Assembly: GCA_944376845.1 (NCBI GenBank)
Contig: CALWDZ010000003.1
Span: 1 to 59,757, forward strand
Length of the DNA stretch: 59,757 nt
Source of the DNA: an uncultured Clostridia bacterium
GTDB lineage: Bacteria > Bacillota > Clostridia > Christensenellales > UBA1242
Direction of reading: 5' to 3'
Position 1 is the first letter of the stretch. Each line of letters begins with the position of its first letter. This document shows, piece after piece, positions 52,268-59,757 of the stretch. The notes beneath the pieces are model-generated. The model ran no database searches and was not told where the DNA came from. It saw only the letters and a program-made list of their open reading frames with translations. A program made the translations under genes and the position numbers.

Positions 52268-52995
52268 AAACCACAAGCAGTGCTTGTGGTTCCAAAGGGC
52301 TTTAGCTTTGCATATCAAAAACCTCCTATGCTAAAATTTAATTGAAGTTTCGCCACTTTAATTAAATAGCATAGGAGGTTTTTGTCTAATGAACATAGAC
52401 ATAGATAGTTTAGCGCATACAAAAGCGAATTGCAAGTATCACGTAGTTTTTGTACCAAAATATAGAAGGCAAATAATATACGGGAAAATTAAAAAAGACA
52501 TTGGAATAATGTTAAGAAAATTGTGTCAATACAAAGGGGTGGAGATAATAGAAGCAGAGGCATGTCCTGACCATGTGCATATGCTTTTACAAATACCACC
52601 GAAGTATAGTGTTGCACAAATAATGGGATATTTAAAAGGAAAAAGTAGTTTAATGATTTTCGAAAAATATGAGAATTTAAAATATAAATATGGAAGCAGG
52701 CATTTCTGGTGTAGAGGATATTACATAGATACAGTTGGGAAGAATAAGAAAGCAATACAGGAATATATAAGGAAACAATTAAGCGAAGATATAAACTACG
52801 AGCAATTAACGATGCGAGAAATAATAGACCCGTTTACGGGTGAGCCAGTAAAAGGGAACAAATAAAAAAAAGCCCCTTAAGGGGCAGTTAGTGAAAGTCG
52901 AGCAAGAGGCGGAACTTCACCAAACGTTCACGATTATGCTGCAACATGCCCTAAGGGGGCAAGTGCAAACTACCGGCTTAGCCGATAATTTTGAT
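52268..52995 (+). mobile_element. IS200-type element, copy 3 (intact)
   Basis: A diverged relative of copies 1 and 2. The left side has hairpin CCACAAGC-AGT-GCTTGTGG (52271-52289), an imperfect hairpin around GGGCTTTAGC, and a 17-bp inverted repeat (52317-52333 with 52367-52383) that embeds AGGAGG. The 281-base gap after tnpA holds GCCCCTTAAGGGGC, TGCCCTAAGGGGGCA and a candidate right-end hairpin CGGCT-T-AGCCG (52974-52984). Ends are approximate, since IS200 lacks long terminal repeats. Confidence 0.7.
52389..52865 (+). CDS. tnpA: IS200 TnpA transposase, full length
   Basis: A 158-residue HUH (Y1) transposase that excises and inserts single-stranded DNA. It keeps CPDHVHML (HUH), GYYIDTVGKNKK with the likely nucleophile tyrosine, and the C-terminal helix ending EIIDPFTGEPVKGNK. 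It is more distant from copies 1 and 2 than they are from each other, indicating a separate arrival. AGGAGG is locked in the leader hairpin, consistent with the low translation known for IS200. No TnpB partner. Confidence 0.92.
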   Translation: MNIDIDSLAHTKANCKYHVVFVPKYRRQIIYGKIKKDIGIMLRKLCQYKGVEIIEAEACPDHVHMLLQIPPKYSVAQIMGYLKGKSSLMIFEKYENLKYKYGSRHFWCRGYYIDTVGKNKKAIQEYIRKQLSEDINYEQLTMREIIDPFTGEPVKGNK

Positions 52996-53093
52996 TAAAT
53001 ATATAAATTAAACAACAATATTAACAAAATTTTTGGTAAAAATAATCTAAAACAAGTTGAAAATGACATAGATACAAATCAAGAGTTTACTAT

Positions 53094-53122
53094 TTGACAA
53101 TTTATCTAAATTTTTGTACATT
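53094..53122 (+). promoter_or_regulatory. Promoter of a small beta-rich protein gene
   Basis: Perfect TTGACA 53094-53099, 17-base spacer, TACATT 53117-53122, followed by AAAGGAA before ATG 53147. Confidence 0.5.
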
Positions 53123-53146
53123 AATGTTAATAAAGGAACACATAAA

Positions 53147-53398
53147 ATGATTCATTCTCTTTCAGGTGGAACGGCCAAAGAATATAATCGCTATGACTAT
53201 GCCAAAGTTGATGTTTTGGGCAAAGTAATGTTTTTTATTTCACCATTTAGTGCATTAAAGGCTGGAGATAAAGTTGAAGTGCCTGTTGGCACAAAAAATG
53301 AGATTGGAGTAGTTCTAAGAGTAGATAAAAATGTCACGGAGCAAAACTTTCCAATTCCTGCCAAACGGATGAAATATATCATTAGAATTGTAAATTAG
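53147..53398 (+). CDS. Small beta-barrel-like protein resembling the PriA N-terminus
   Basis: An 83-residue protein. DYAKVDVLGKVMFF, AGDKVEVPVGTKNEIGVVLR and FPIPAKRMKYIIRIV follow the strand pattern of the PriA 3'-DNA-binding domain (a GDxVxVPVG turn, then GVV, then a terminal KxIxxIV strand). The helicase part is entirely absent, so it is not PriA. ATG 53147 has AAAGGAA upstream; an earlier frame start lies inside the promoter. It may be a stand-alone nucleic-acid or partner-binding module; this is uncertain. Confidence 0.55.
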   Translation: MIHSLSGGTAKEYNRYDYAKVDVLGKVMFFISPFSALKAGDKVEVPVGTKNEIGVVLRVDKNVTEQNFPIPAKRMKYIIRIVN

Positions 53399-53444
53399 CG
53401 AACAATTCAAATTTTTTTTAATTTTTTTCGTCTTACCAAACCTT

Positions 53445-53478
53445 TTGTCATTTCGAACGGAGTGAGAAATCTTTGAGT
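53445..53478. repeat. REP-like intergenic repeat
   Basis: The segment TCATTTCGAACGGAGTGAG and the following AAATCTTT have imperfect self-complementarity (ATTTC...GAAAT) and match a dispersed intergenic palindrome type I know from many bacterial genomes. Only one copy was noticed in this window. Confidence 0.4.
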
Positions 53479-53503
53479 AAATTAGTAAGTTTTGCGTCGT
53501 TTT

Positions 53504-54754
53504 TTATTTCTGCAACTCACTTAATGCACTCAGTACTCCAAGTTTGGCATACTCATAAATTACACCGCCTTGCATAAAAATTGTGTATGGTGCAACAACT
53601 GGAGCATCTGCGGTGAGTTCTATTGTTGAACCCAAAGTAAAAGTCCCCGCTGCCATTATTTCATCGTGTGGATACCCTGGAAACTCTGAGGGAATAGGGG
53701 TTACATATGAGTCCACTGGTGACCCTTTCTGTAAGCCTAAACAAAATTTTTCTAAGTTTTGCTGAGTTTCAAGGTCAAATGTTTGTATTATATCACTTCT
53801 TATTTGGTTATATTTTGGTGAAATACCTTTGTAGCCTAGTTTTTCAAACATAAAACTCGAAAAAATTGCAGTTTTAACAGCATTATATACCGTTTTTGGT
53901 GCAAAAAATAGTCCTTTTAGAAATTTTATATGTTGATTATAGTTTGCTCCAAGGTCTTTGCCTATACCTGGGGAGGTGAACCTGTCAGCAATTTCTTCAA
54001 TAAGTTTTTGTTTGCCTATAATATATCCACCAGATGTAGCAATTCCTCCACCCATATTGTGCATAAGTGATCCTGCTATAACATCAGCACCAACTTCTGT
54101 TGGTTCTTTTTTTTCTACCATTTCGCCATAGCAATTATCCACCATTATTATAATGTCTTTGTCTATATCTTTAATTAGTTTGCACACTTTTTCAATTTGA
54201 GTAATTGTTAGCCCTTCGCGGTGAGAGTACCCTCTTGACCTTTGAATTTCAACAAGTGTAACGCCACCTTGTTTTATTCGGTTTTCTATTGTTTCATAAT
54301 CAAAATCGTTGTTTTTTAGTTCAATTTGTTCATATTTTACGCCATTTTTGGTGAGTGCGTGTTTACTATCGCCAATCATTCCAACAATATGTTGAAGTGG
54401 GTCGTATGGCGTGCCTGAGATGGAAAGCATTGTGTCACCGCTATGAAGCAGTCCAGACAAAGTAAGCCAAATGGCATTTGTACCACTCATAATTTGTGGA
54501 CGAATAAGTGCATCTTCTGCACCAAAAACATCGGCGAATACTCTTTCAACCTTATCACGACCAGCATCAAAAAAACCATAGCCGTTAATTTCAACAAAAT
54601 CTTGATATGCTACTTTATTTTTTATAAAAGCATTTAATACTTTTTGTGTGTTAAATTCACAAACATCTTTGGCATAGTCAAAATATGGTTTTAGTTTTTC
54701 TTCTGCCTCTTTTGCTATGTCAATCAAATTTTTACTGATATATAATTGTTCCAT
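53504..54754 (-). CDS. Methionine gamma-lyase-family PLP protein (YnbB/aluminium-resistance type)
   Basis: A 416-residue PLP enzyme of the Cys/Met-metabolism fold. Supporting motifs are QIMSGTNAIWLTLSGLL, VDNCYGEMVEKKEPTEVGAD, the presumed PLP-lysine region AGSLMHNMGGGIA... with SGGYIIGK, and the C-terminal GSTIELTADAPVVAPYTIFM. This family is annotated as aluminium-resistance or methionine gamma-lyase-like, but its reaction in most bacteria is unproven. GGAG precedes the ATG on the minus strand. It stands alone, divergent from pnuC. Confidence 0.85.
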   Translation of the reverse strand: MEQLYISKNLIDIAKEAEEKLKPYFDYAKDVCEFNTQKVLNAFIKNKVAYQDFVEINGYGFFDAGRDKVERVFADVFGAEDALIRPQIMSGTNAIWLTLSGLLHSGDTMLSISGTPYDPLQHIVGMIGDSKHALTKNGVKYEQIELKNNDFDYETIENRIKQGGVTLVEIQRSRGYSHREGLTITQIEKVCKLIKDIDKDIIIMVDNCYGEMVEKKEPTEVGADVIAGSLMHNMGGGIATSGGYIIGKQKLIEEIADRFTSPGIGKDLGANYNQHIKFLKGLFFAPKTVYNAVKTAIFSSFMFEKLGYKGISPKYNQIRSDIIQTFDLETQQNLEKFCLGLQKGSPVDSYVTPIPSEFPGYPHDEIMAAGTFTLGSTIELTADAPVVAPYTIFMQGGVIYEYAKLGVLSALSELQK

Positions 54755-54809
54755 TTTTTCTCCGACAAGTATATTAGCAAATAATTTAAAAAAAGTCTAT
54801 TGTTTGATA

Positions 54810-54838
54810 TTGACAAAGTTTTTTTACAAATATATAAT
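54810..54838 (+). promoter_or_regulatory. pnuC promoter, predicted leaderless
   Basis: Perfect TTGACA 54810-54815, 17-base spacer, perfect TATAAT 54833-54838, then 8 bases to GTG 54847. No leader is left for an NAD+ riboswitch. Confidence 0.65.
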
Positions 54839-54846
54839 GTCACCTT

Positions 54847-55659
54847 GTGGAAAATATAGAGAAAAAACAAAGTAAATTTAGTAAGTTATTGCATTATTTT
54901 ACAACATATGAGTGGATATGGCTTTTGTCACTCTCGTTTTTTAGTGTTTTGTTTTTATTTTTATTTCCAGAGGAAGAAACCAATGGCATAAGTGGCATAA
55001 TAATAATGATATTATATGTCATAGATGTTGTAGTGACGCTTATAAGTGAGCTTTTGGCTTCCAAGCAAAATAAATGGTGGGCAGCGCTATATCTTATTGT
55101 TGATGCAACAGAAATTGCAGTGTTCTTGATACTTTGGACACGTTTTGCATACCTTGCTTCCGTTATACTGTTTTGGGTTCCGATGCACATTATAAGTTTC
55201 ATAAATTGGGGTAAACATACAGATAAAAACAAAAATACATATACAGTTGTTCGTAAACTAAACTGGAAAGGTCTCTTGACAATTAGTATTGTCTGCTTAG
55301 TGTGGACACTTGTTGTAGGTTATCTAGTAGCAGCCTATGGCCCTGAAACAGATTTTTATAGCAGTGTACTTATTGAACAGATAATTGCATATTTGGATGC
55401 TTGTGTTACGGCACTTGGCGTTGCAAATGGCGTACTATTATTCTTTAGATACAAAGAAAACTGGCTTGTGTGGCTTGCAGCGGTAGTTTTAGAAACGGCA
55501 ATAGTGATTATGTCACAACAATGGATATATCTTGTGCTTCAAGTTGGATATCTTTTCAATACAGTGTATGGTTATATCAAATGGACAAGGTATATCGATA
55601 ATAACAACATAAAAAGTAAAAAGATTCAACAAACTCCTCAAATTGAAGAGAATAAATAA
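54847..55659 (+). CDS. pnuC: Nicotinamide riboside transporter PnuC-like
   Basis: A 270-residue membrane protein with about seven helices. The PnuC-type motifs FWVPMHIISFINWGKH and YLVLQVGYLFNTVYGYIKW supply the Trp/Asn residues known to line the substrate path. It would import nicotinamide riboside for NAD synthesis by facilitated diffusion. The start is GTG 54847, as no ATG with a ribosome site exists nearby and a consensus promoter ends 8 bases upstream. A short cytosolic tail ends in TPQIEENK. Confidence 0.85.
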   Translation: MENIEKKQSKFSKLLHYFTTYEWIWLLSLSFFSVLFLFLFPEEETNGISGIIIMILYVIDVVVTLISELLASKQNKWWAALYLIVDATEIAVFLILWTRFAYLASVILFWVPMHIISFINWGKHTDKNKNTYTVVRKLNWKGLLTISIVCLVWTLVVGYLVAAYGPETDFYSSVLIEQIIAYLDACVTALGVANGVLLFFRYKENWLVWLAAVVLETAIVIMSQQWIYLVLQVGYLFNTVYGYIKWTRYIDNNNIKSKKIQQTPQIEENK

Positions 55660-55745
55660 TAAACTGTAAAAACGCTTGATATTTTTTTGGTTATGCTTTA
55701 TAATAACTAAACTAAATCAAGTTTTTTTATCAATACGGGAGTGTT

Positions 55746-56681
55746 ATGATATTCAAAAACTCACTTAAATTGTTTGTTGCCAACTTTTCAGTTTTTTGGA
55801 AGTTGCTTTTATACAAACTTGTGGCAGTGCTTTTATGTGCTGTGCTTTTAATCCCAGCCTTTTCCGCTTGGGGCGATGCACTAAGTTCAGTTGGGTTTTT
55901 AGATTTATTGGTTGATTTTTCCACCAAAACGGTTTTTGTCAACATTTCTGCATTAATGAGAAGTTTGTTTGTAGTAGTCGAAGCGTTTTTAGATGCTATA
56001 AGTATTTTATATTCCACAAATGCATTTATGCTTTTTTATTCAATGGCCATTGTGCTTGTTGTTTTGCCATTTTTATTTGGTCTTTCAACAATTCCAACAG
56101 GTGAGGGTTTGTACTCATATATGGCAAGTTTAAACAGGTCAAGTTTTATGGCTAATTTCGTCTCAAAACTTGGCAAAAGTGCGGTTTATTCTATAATTCG
56201 CACGTTAATACTTTTACCATTTTTGGCAGTACTTTTGATAGGTTCATACTTTATCTTGTCACTTTGTGAGATGAGTGGAATAATTCAAATATTTTTGCCT
56301 ATAATTTTAGTATTGTATATTGTACTTTTATTGTCACTTTTCACAACTTTTATGTCTGGCTTTATGCCTGCAAGCGTGGTATTTGACATTTCACCATTAA
56401 AAGCATTTAAAAAAGGTCTAAAAGCAGTTTCGAGAATGTTTTTGAGAGTTTTTTCAAGTATTTTTGTGATATTTTTCTTTACAATACTTTTGACATTTAT
56501 GATGACATCGTTCTCACTCATCGCGCTCATTCCGCTTGCTTCTGTTGCAATCATAATGCTTCAAATGGTTATGTTTTTTGAAAGTCAGGGCAATAGGTAC
56601 TATGTTGACCTTGACTCAATTGTGTCACCAAGAAAATTGGAACAGTGCGATAAATTTAGTAAAGTAAAAAATATTATATAA
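55746..56681 (+). CDS. Integral membrane protein of unknown function
   Basis: A 311-residue protein with about six hydrophobic segments (residues about 20-45, 95-120, 150-180, 185-215, 235-255 and 260-285). The segment SPLKAFKKGLKAVSRMFLRVFS is basic and amphipathic. I do not recognise the family; the layout resembles YesL/DUF624-like or YihY-like small membrane proteins, but motifs are lacking. GGGAG precedes the ATG. It lies between pnuC and RNase J on the same strand. Confidence 0.6.
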   Translation: MIFKNSLKLFVANFSVFWKLLLYKLVAVLLCAVLLIPAFSAWGDALSSVGFLDLLVDFSTKTVFVNISALMRSLFVVVEAFLDAISILYSTNAFMLFYSMAIVLVVLPFLFGLSTIPTGEGLYSYMASLNRSSFMANFVSKLGKSAVYSIIRTLILLPFLAVLLIGSYFILSLCEMSGIIQIFLPIILVLYIVLLLSLFTTFMSGFMPASVVFDISPLKAFKKGLKAVSRMFLRVFSSIFVIFFFTILLTFMMTSFSLIALIPLASVAIIMLQMVMFFESQGNRYYVDLDSIVSPRKLEQCDKFSKVKNII

Positions 56682-56749
56682 AAAACAAAAACTTTTTAAT
56701 ATTTTTAGCAAGATTTATCTTGTAATTTTTTAAATGTAAAGGAGATTTT

Positions 56750-58609
56750 ATGGAACAAAAAACAAGTGACGAAAAAATACTAGAACAATTAAACACCGTC
56801 CTTTCAGGACAAAAAAGTCACAATTTAAGTAATGACAAACAAAATAAACAAACGACAAAACCTAAGCAAAACAAAAAAGCACCTATTTCACAAGATGAAA
56901 ATCAAGATGAAGTAAAGCAAACAAATTTGCCAAAAGTTATTAAGCATCCAGACAAGTCACCAAAAGTTAAAATAACTTTTCTTGGTGGTGTTGGTGAAAT
57001 TGGTAAGAATATGACGGCCATTGAATATGGCGATGAAATGATTGTTGTTGACTGCGGAATGAGTTTCCCAGATGACGACCTTCCAGGCATAGATGTTGTC
57101 ACACCAGATATAACATATCTTGTTCAAAATAAACATAAGTTAAAGGCATTTGTAATCACGCACGGGCATGAGGACCATATTGGTAGTATTCCTTTTGTAT
57201 TAGGTGATGTAAATGTGCCAATTTATGCATCGCGCTTAACTTTAGGACTTATTGAAAATAAACTTAAAGAATATCCAAAACTAAAATATAAACTAATAGC
57301 AGTAAAACCAAGACAAGTGCTAAAAATTGGCAACTTTGCCATTGAATTTATACATGTAAATCACTCAATAGCGGGTTCACTTGCTCTTGCAATAACAACA
57401 CCTTGCGGAACAATACTTCACACGGGTGACTTTAAAATTGACTTTGAACCAGTAACAGGTGAAACTACAGACCTTACACGCTTAGCCGAAATTGGTAGAC
57501 GTGGCGTCAATTTACTCCTTTGTGAAAGTACCAATGTTTGTAGACCAGGATATTCCATGAGTGAGTCCAATGTTGGTCGCGTGATGGATAGTATATTTGA
57601 AAAACACCCAAATAATAGACTTTTTGTGGCAACATTTGCTTCAAATATACAGCGTATGCAACAAATTTTGGATTTAGCAGAAAAATATAAACGTAAAGTT
57701 GCATTTAGCGGAAGAAGTATGTTAAATGTCAGTGAAGTCGCTTCAAAACTTGGTGAACTCAAATACAATAAAGAAAACATAATAGATATTGACAAAGTTT
57801 CAAAGTATGAAGATAAAGAAATTTTAATTATGGCAACAGGTAGCCAAGGTGAAAGTATGAGTGCACTTTCTCGTATGGCTGCGGGCGAATTTAAAGGTAT
57901 TGAACTTGGTGAAAACGATTGTATAATACTTTCATCTTCACCAATTCCGGGTAATGAAAAATCTGTTTATGGACTTATAAACACACTTTTCAAAAAAGGT
58001 GCAGATGTTATATATGATGAACTTGCCGATGTACACGCATCAGGGCACGCTTGTCAAGAAGAAATAAAAATTATACACAAACTTACAAAGCCAAGAAACT
58101 TTGTGCCAATTCACGGAGAGTATAGGCACTTAAAACAGCATAAGGAACTTGCTATGGCAATGGGCTGTGACTCTAAAAATATAATTTTGCCAGACCTTGG
58201 TATGCAAATTGAGATGTCTAAAACATCAATTCGCACGCTTGGTTACGTACAGGCGGGTATGCGTCTTGTTGACGGTTCGGGAGTTGGTGACCTTTCAAGT
58301 GCAGTGCTTAGGGATAGAAAACAACTATCAGAAGAAGGCGTTTGCGTTGCGGTTGTAAATCTTTCAAGCGAGTCGGGACAACTTCAAAGTGACCCATTTG
58401 TCATTACTCGCGGTGTTGTTTACAACGATGAAGCCGATGACTTTAATCAAGATGCAAGAAGTCATTTAAGCCAACTTTTAAAAGGCTATGATTTAAAAGA
58501 TATGGACCAAACAGAACTAAAAAATGTGGTAAGAAGGTCAATATCAAGTTTTGTTTTCAAGCGTACAAAACGTAGACCACTTATTTTAACAGTAGTGCTT
58601 ATGTCATAA
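56750..58609 (+). CDS. rnj: Ribonuclease J
   Basis: A 619-residue metallo-beta-lactamase/beta-CASP nuclease that degrades and matures RNA from the 5' end. After an unusual charged N-terminal extension of about 70 residues (Lys/Gln/Asn-rich) come GGVGEIGKNMTAIEY, zinc ligands in THGHEDHIG, LHTGDFKIDF, the beta-CASP motifs CESTN, ATFASNIQRMQQ and ASGHACQEEI, and FVPIHGEYRHL. The C-terminal domain is present. AAAGGAG precedes the ATG. Whether this is J1 or J2 cannot be told here. Confidence 0.93.
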   Translation: MEQKTSDEKILEQLNTVLSGQKSHNLSNDKQNKQTTKPKQNKKAPISQDENQDEVKQTNLPKVIKHPDKSPKVKITFLGGVGEIGKNMTAIEYGDEMIVVDCGMSFPDDDLPGIDVVTPDITYLVQNKHKLKAFVITHGHEDHIGSIPFVLGDVNVPIYASRLTLGLIENKLKEYPKLKYKLIAVKPRQVLKIGNFAIEFIHVNHSIAGSLALAITTPCGTILHTGDFKIDFEPVTGETTDLTRLAEIGRRGVNLLLCESTNVCRPGYSMSESNVGRVMDSIFEKHPNNRLFVATFASNIQRMQQILDLAEKYKRKVAFSGRSMLNVSEVASKLGELKYNKENIIDIDKVSKYEDKEILIMATGSQGESMSALSRMAAGEFKGIELGENDCIILSSSPIPGNEKSVYGLINTLFKKGADVIYDELADVHASGHACQEEIKIIHKLTKPRNFVPIHGEYRHLKQHKELAMAMGCDSKNIILPDLGMQIEMSKTSIRTLGYVQAGMRLVDGSGVGDLSSAVLRDRKQLSEEGVCVAVVNLSSESGQLQSDPFVITRGVVYNDEADDFNQDARSHLSQLLKGYDLKDMDQTELKNVVRRSISSFVFKRTKRRPLILTVVLMS

Positions 58610-58613
58610 AACA

Positions 58614-59198
58614 ATGGATAAATATTTAGAAAATTTAAAAAAATATGCAAATGAAAATCACATTCCTATCATAAGTGATAGTGGGTGTGATTTTTTGCTT
58701 GATTTTTTGGGAAAAACAAAGCCAAATAACATACTTGAAATAGGTACGGCAGTTGGGTATTCTGGAAGTTTAATATTAAAAACTTTGCCAAGTGCCAGAC
58801 TTGTAACAGTTGAAAAAAATGAAAATTTTGTGCATTTTGCAAAACAAACTTTTGAAAAAGTAAACGTCTATGACCGCGTTACACAAATTCATGATGACGC
58901 TTACAATTTTATTAAAAACACAGAAGAAAAGTTCGATTTTGTATTTTTAGATGGCCCAAAAGGGCAGTATTTAAAATATTATCTTTATATCAAAAAACTT
59001 TTAAAAACTGGTGGATATATTTTTGTTGACAATATATATTTTCATAATCTTGTCCTAGGTCCAGAGTTTGTCAAGCACAAACTTAGAACAATAGTTGTGA
59101 ATTTAAGAAAATTTATTGATTTTATTCAGCACGATAGTGAAGTTAAAGTAACTTTTTATGAAATTGGTGATGGAATTGCAATAATAAATAAGTTGTAA
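58614..59198 (+). CDS. O-methyltransferase, YrrM/TrmR-like
   Basis: A 194-residue class I SAM methyltransferase. It shows the SAM-binding segment NILEIGTAVGYSGSLIL, acidic loop VTVEKNENF, DDAYNFI and FLDGPKGQYLKYY, with VDNIYFHNLV near the metal site. Relatives include tRNA U34 hydroxyl methyltransferase TrmR (YrrM) and catechol-type methyltransferases; TrmR is plausible but not proven. It starts 4 bases after the rnj stop and has no own ribosome site, so it is probably coupled to rnj. Confidence 0.8.
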   Translation: MDKYLENLKKYANENHIPIISDSGCDFLLDFLGKTKPNNILEIGTAVGYSGSLILKTLPSARLVTVEKNENFVHFAKQTFEKVNVYDRVTQIHDDAYNFIKNTEEKFDFVFLDGPKGQYLKYYLYIKKLLKTGGYIFVDNIYFHNLVLGPEFVKHKLRTIVVNLRKFIDFIQHDSEVKVTFYEIGDGIAIINKL

Positions 59199-59248
59199 TG
59201 TTTTGATATTTCCAAGATAAGTGCTATATTAAAAAAAGGAGAAACTAA

Positions 59249-59692
59249 ATGCAGATAGAAGTTATATCAGATAGTGAAGAAATGACACAAAATATTGCAG
59301 AAAAATATGCCAAAAGCATAACTACACCAACTGTCATTTCACTTGTTGGTGACCTTGGTGCAGGGAAGACCACTTTTGCCAAAGGTTTTGCAAAAGGACT
59401 TGAAATAAATGACCTTGTGACAAGTCCAACTTTTACAATTATGAATGATTATAAAAGCGGTAGACTTCCACTTTATCATTTTGATATGTACAGGCTTTCT
59501 AGCAAAGAAGAAGCAGAAGAACTTGGCTTTGCGGAATATTTTGACCTTCGTACACTTGATGGTGTGTGCCTTGTAGAGTGGGCAGAAAATGTAAAAGGAC
59601 TTCTTCCAGCACTTTGTGTTGAAATTACACTTACAAAACTAAGTGATACAAAACGCAAAATTGGTTTTTCAGTAAAAGGTTGGGTAAAATGA
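59249..59692 (+). CDS. tsaE: tRNA threonylcarbamoyladenosine pathway ATPase TsaE
   Basis: A 147-residue ATPase that supports TsaB-TsaD in making t6A37 on ANN-decoding tRNAs. It has Walker A GDLGAGKTTFAKGFAKG, the family motif SPTFTIMNDY and the segment LYHFDMYRL, then VCLVEWAENV. Length is normal. AAAGGAG precedes the ATG. Its stop overlaps the start of tsaB by 4 bases (ATGA), as in many Gram-positive t6A operons. Confidence 0.93.
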   Translation: MQIEVISDSEEMTQNIAEKYAKSITTPTVISLVGDLGAGKTTFAKGFAKGLEINDLVTSPTFTIMNDYKSGRLPLYHFDMYRLSSKEEAEELGFAEYFDLRTLDGVCLVEWAENVKGLLPALCVEITLTKLSDTKRKIGFSVKGWVK

Positions 59693-59757
59693 GATTACTT
59701 TGTATTTCAACGGCATTTAGTAACACTGACATAGCACTAAACTTTGACGGTGTGCGT
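59689..59757 (+). CDS. tsaB: TsaB, N-terminus only (runs off window)
   Basis: 23 codons are visible: MRLLCISTAFSNTDIAL, a variant of the TsaB start in which the ASKHA fold opens with a DTS/ST strand. ATG 59689 overlaps the tsaE stop. Identity is supported mainly by the standard tsaE-tsaB order, since the rest lies outside the window. Confidence 0.75.
   Translation, partial: MRLLCISTAFSNTDIALNFDGVR

Noticed and set aside
54755..54846. NAD+-sensing riboswitch before pnuC
   Set aside because: A consensus promoter ends 8 bases before the GTG, so no leader RNA exists.
1..59757. CRISPR arrays or toxin-antitoxin pairs
   Set aside because: No regularly spaced short repeats and no recognisable toxin-antitoxin gene pair were found; the small Xre gene fits better as the repressor of the divergent regulator.

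Overview
The window is AT-rich, tightly packed DNA from a low-GC Gram-positive bacterium (Bacillota). It is most likely an uncultured gut-type member of the Clostridia or a neighbouring lineage. The evidence is strong AGGAGG-type ribosome sites, tRNA genes with encoded CCA, Firmicutes-type SipW-like signal peptidase, RNase J, rubrerythrin, PnuC, the methionine gamma-lyase-like protein, and giant MBG/InlB-repeat surface proteins. The genus cannot be fixed from sequence alone.

Layout. 1-12915 is the 3' part of one huge surface protein whose start lies before the window. 13-20 kb is housekeeping: two FAD-dependent oxidoreductases, a Na/phosphate-type transporter, serS, pyruvate kinase and a tRNA-Ser(CGA). 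20.3-26.5 kb holds two related IS200-type elements, each just downstream of a tRNA-Ser gene, with a SIMPL protein, LigD and a DUF4097-type protein between them. 26.6-37.2 kb carries a triplicated-domain lipoprotein, an ABC exporter, a SipW-like signal peptidase with long tails, a SHOCT-like membrane protein, two short-chain dehydrogenases followed by a serine palmitoyltransferase-like enzyme (possible sphingoid-base cluster), and rubrerythrin.

37.2-51.3 kb is the most unusual part. An Xre-type repressor diverges from a sigma-region-4-like regulator, with a perfect Gram-positive LexA box between them. After them come DNA packaging, portal, scaffold, capsid, connector and holin genes. No integrase, replication gene, tail tape measure or endolysin is visible. 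The arrangement recalls the Xre/Xpf control of the defective phage PBSX, but the head genes are of podovirus type. A secreted GLUG-repeat surface protein and a membrane SH3-like protein are embedded in the region. I read it as a compact, probably immobile particle locus (domesticated prophage or gene-transfer-agent-like); this is inference.

51.3 kb to the end returns to chromosomal genes: a YwaF-like membrane protein, a third and intact IS200, a small beta-rich protein, the methionine gamma-lyase-like protein, pnuC, a membrane protein, RNase J, an O-methyltransferase, tsaE and the start of tsaB.

A recurring feature is promoters whose -10 box lies 6-8 nt before the start codon (ligD, the SHOCT-like gene, the second SDR, the Xre gene, pnuC), which implies leaderless mRNAs beside many genes with strong ribosome sites.
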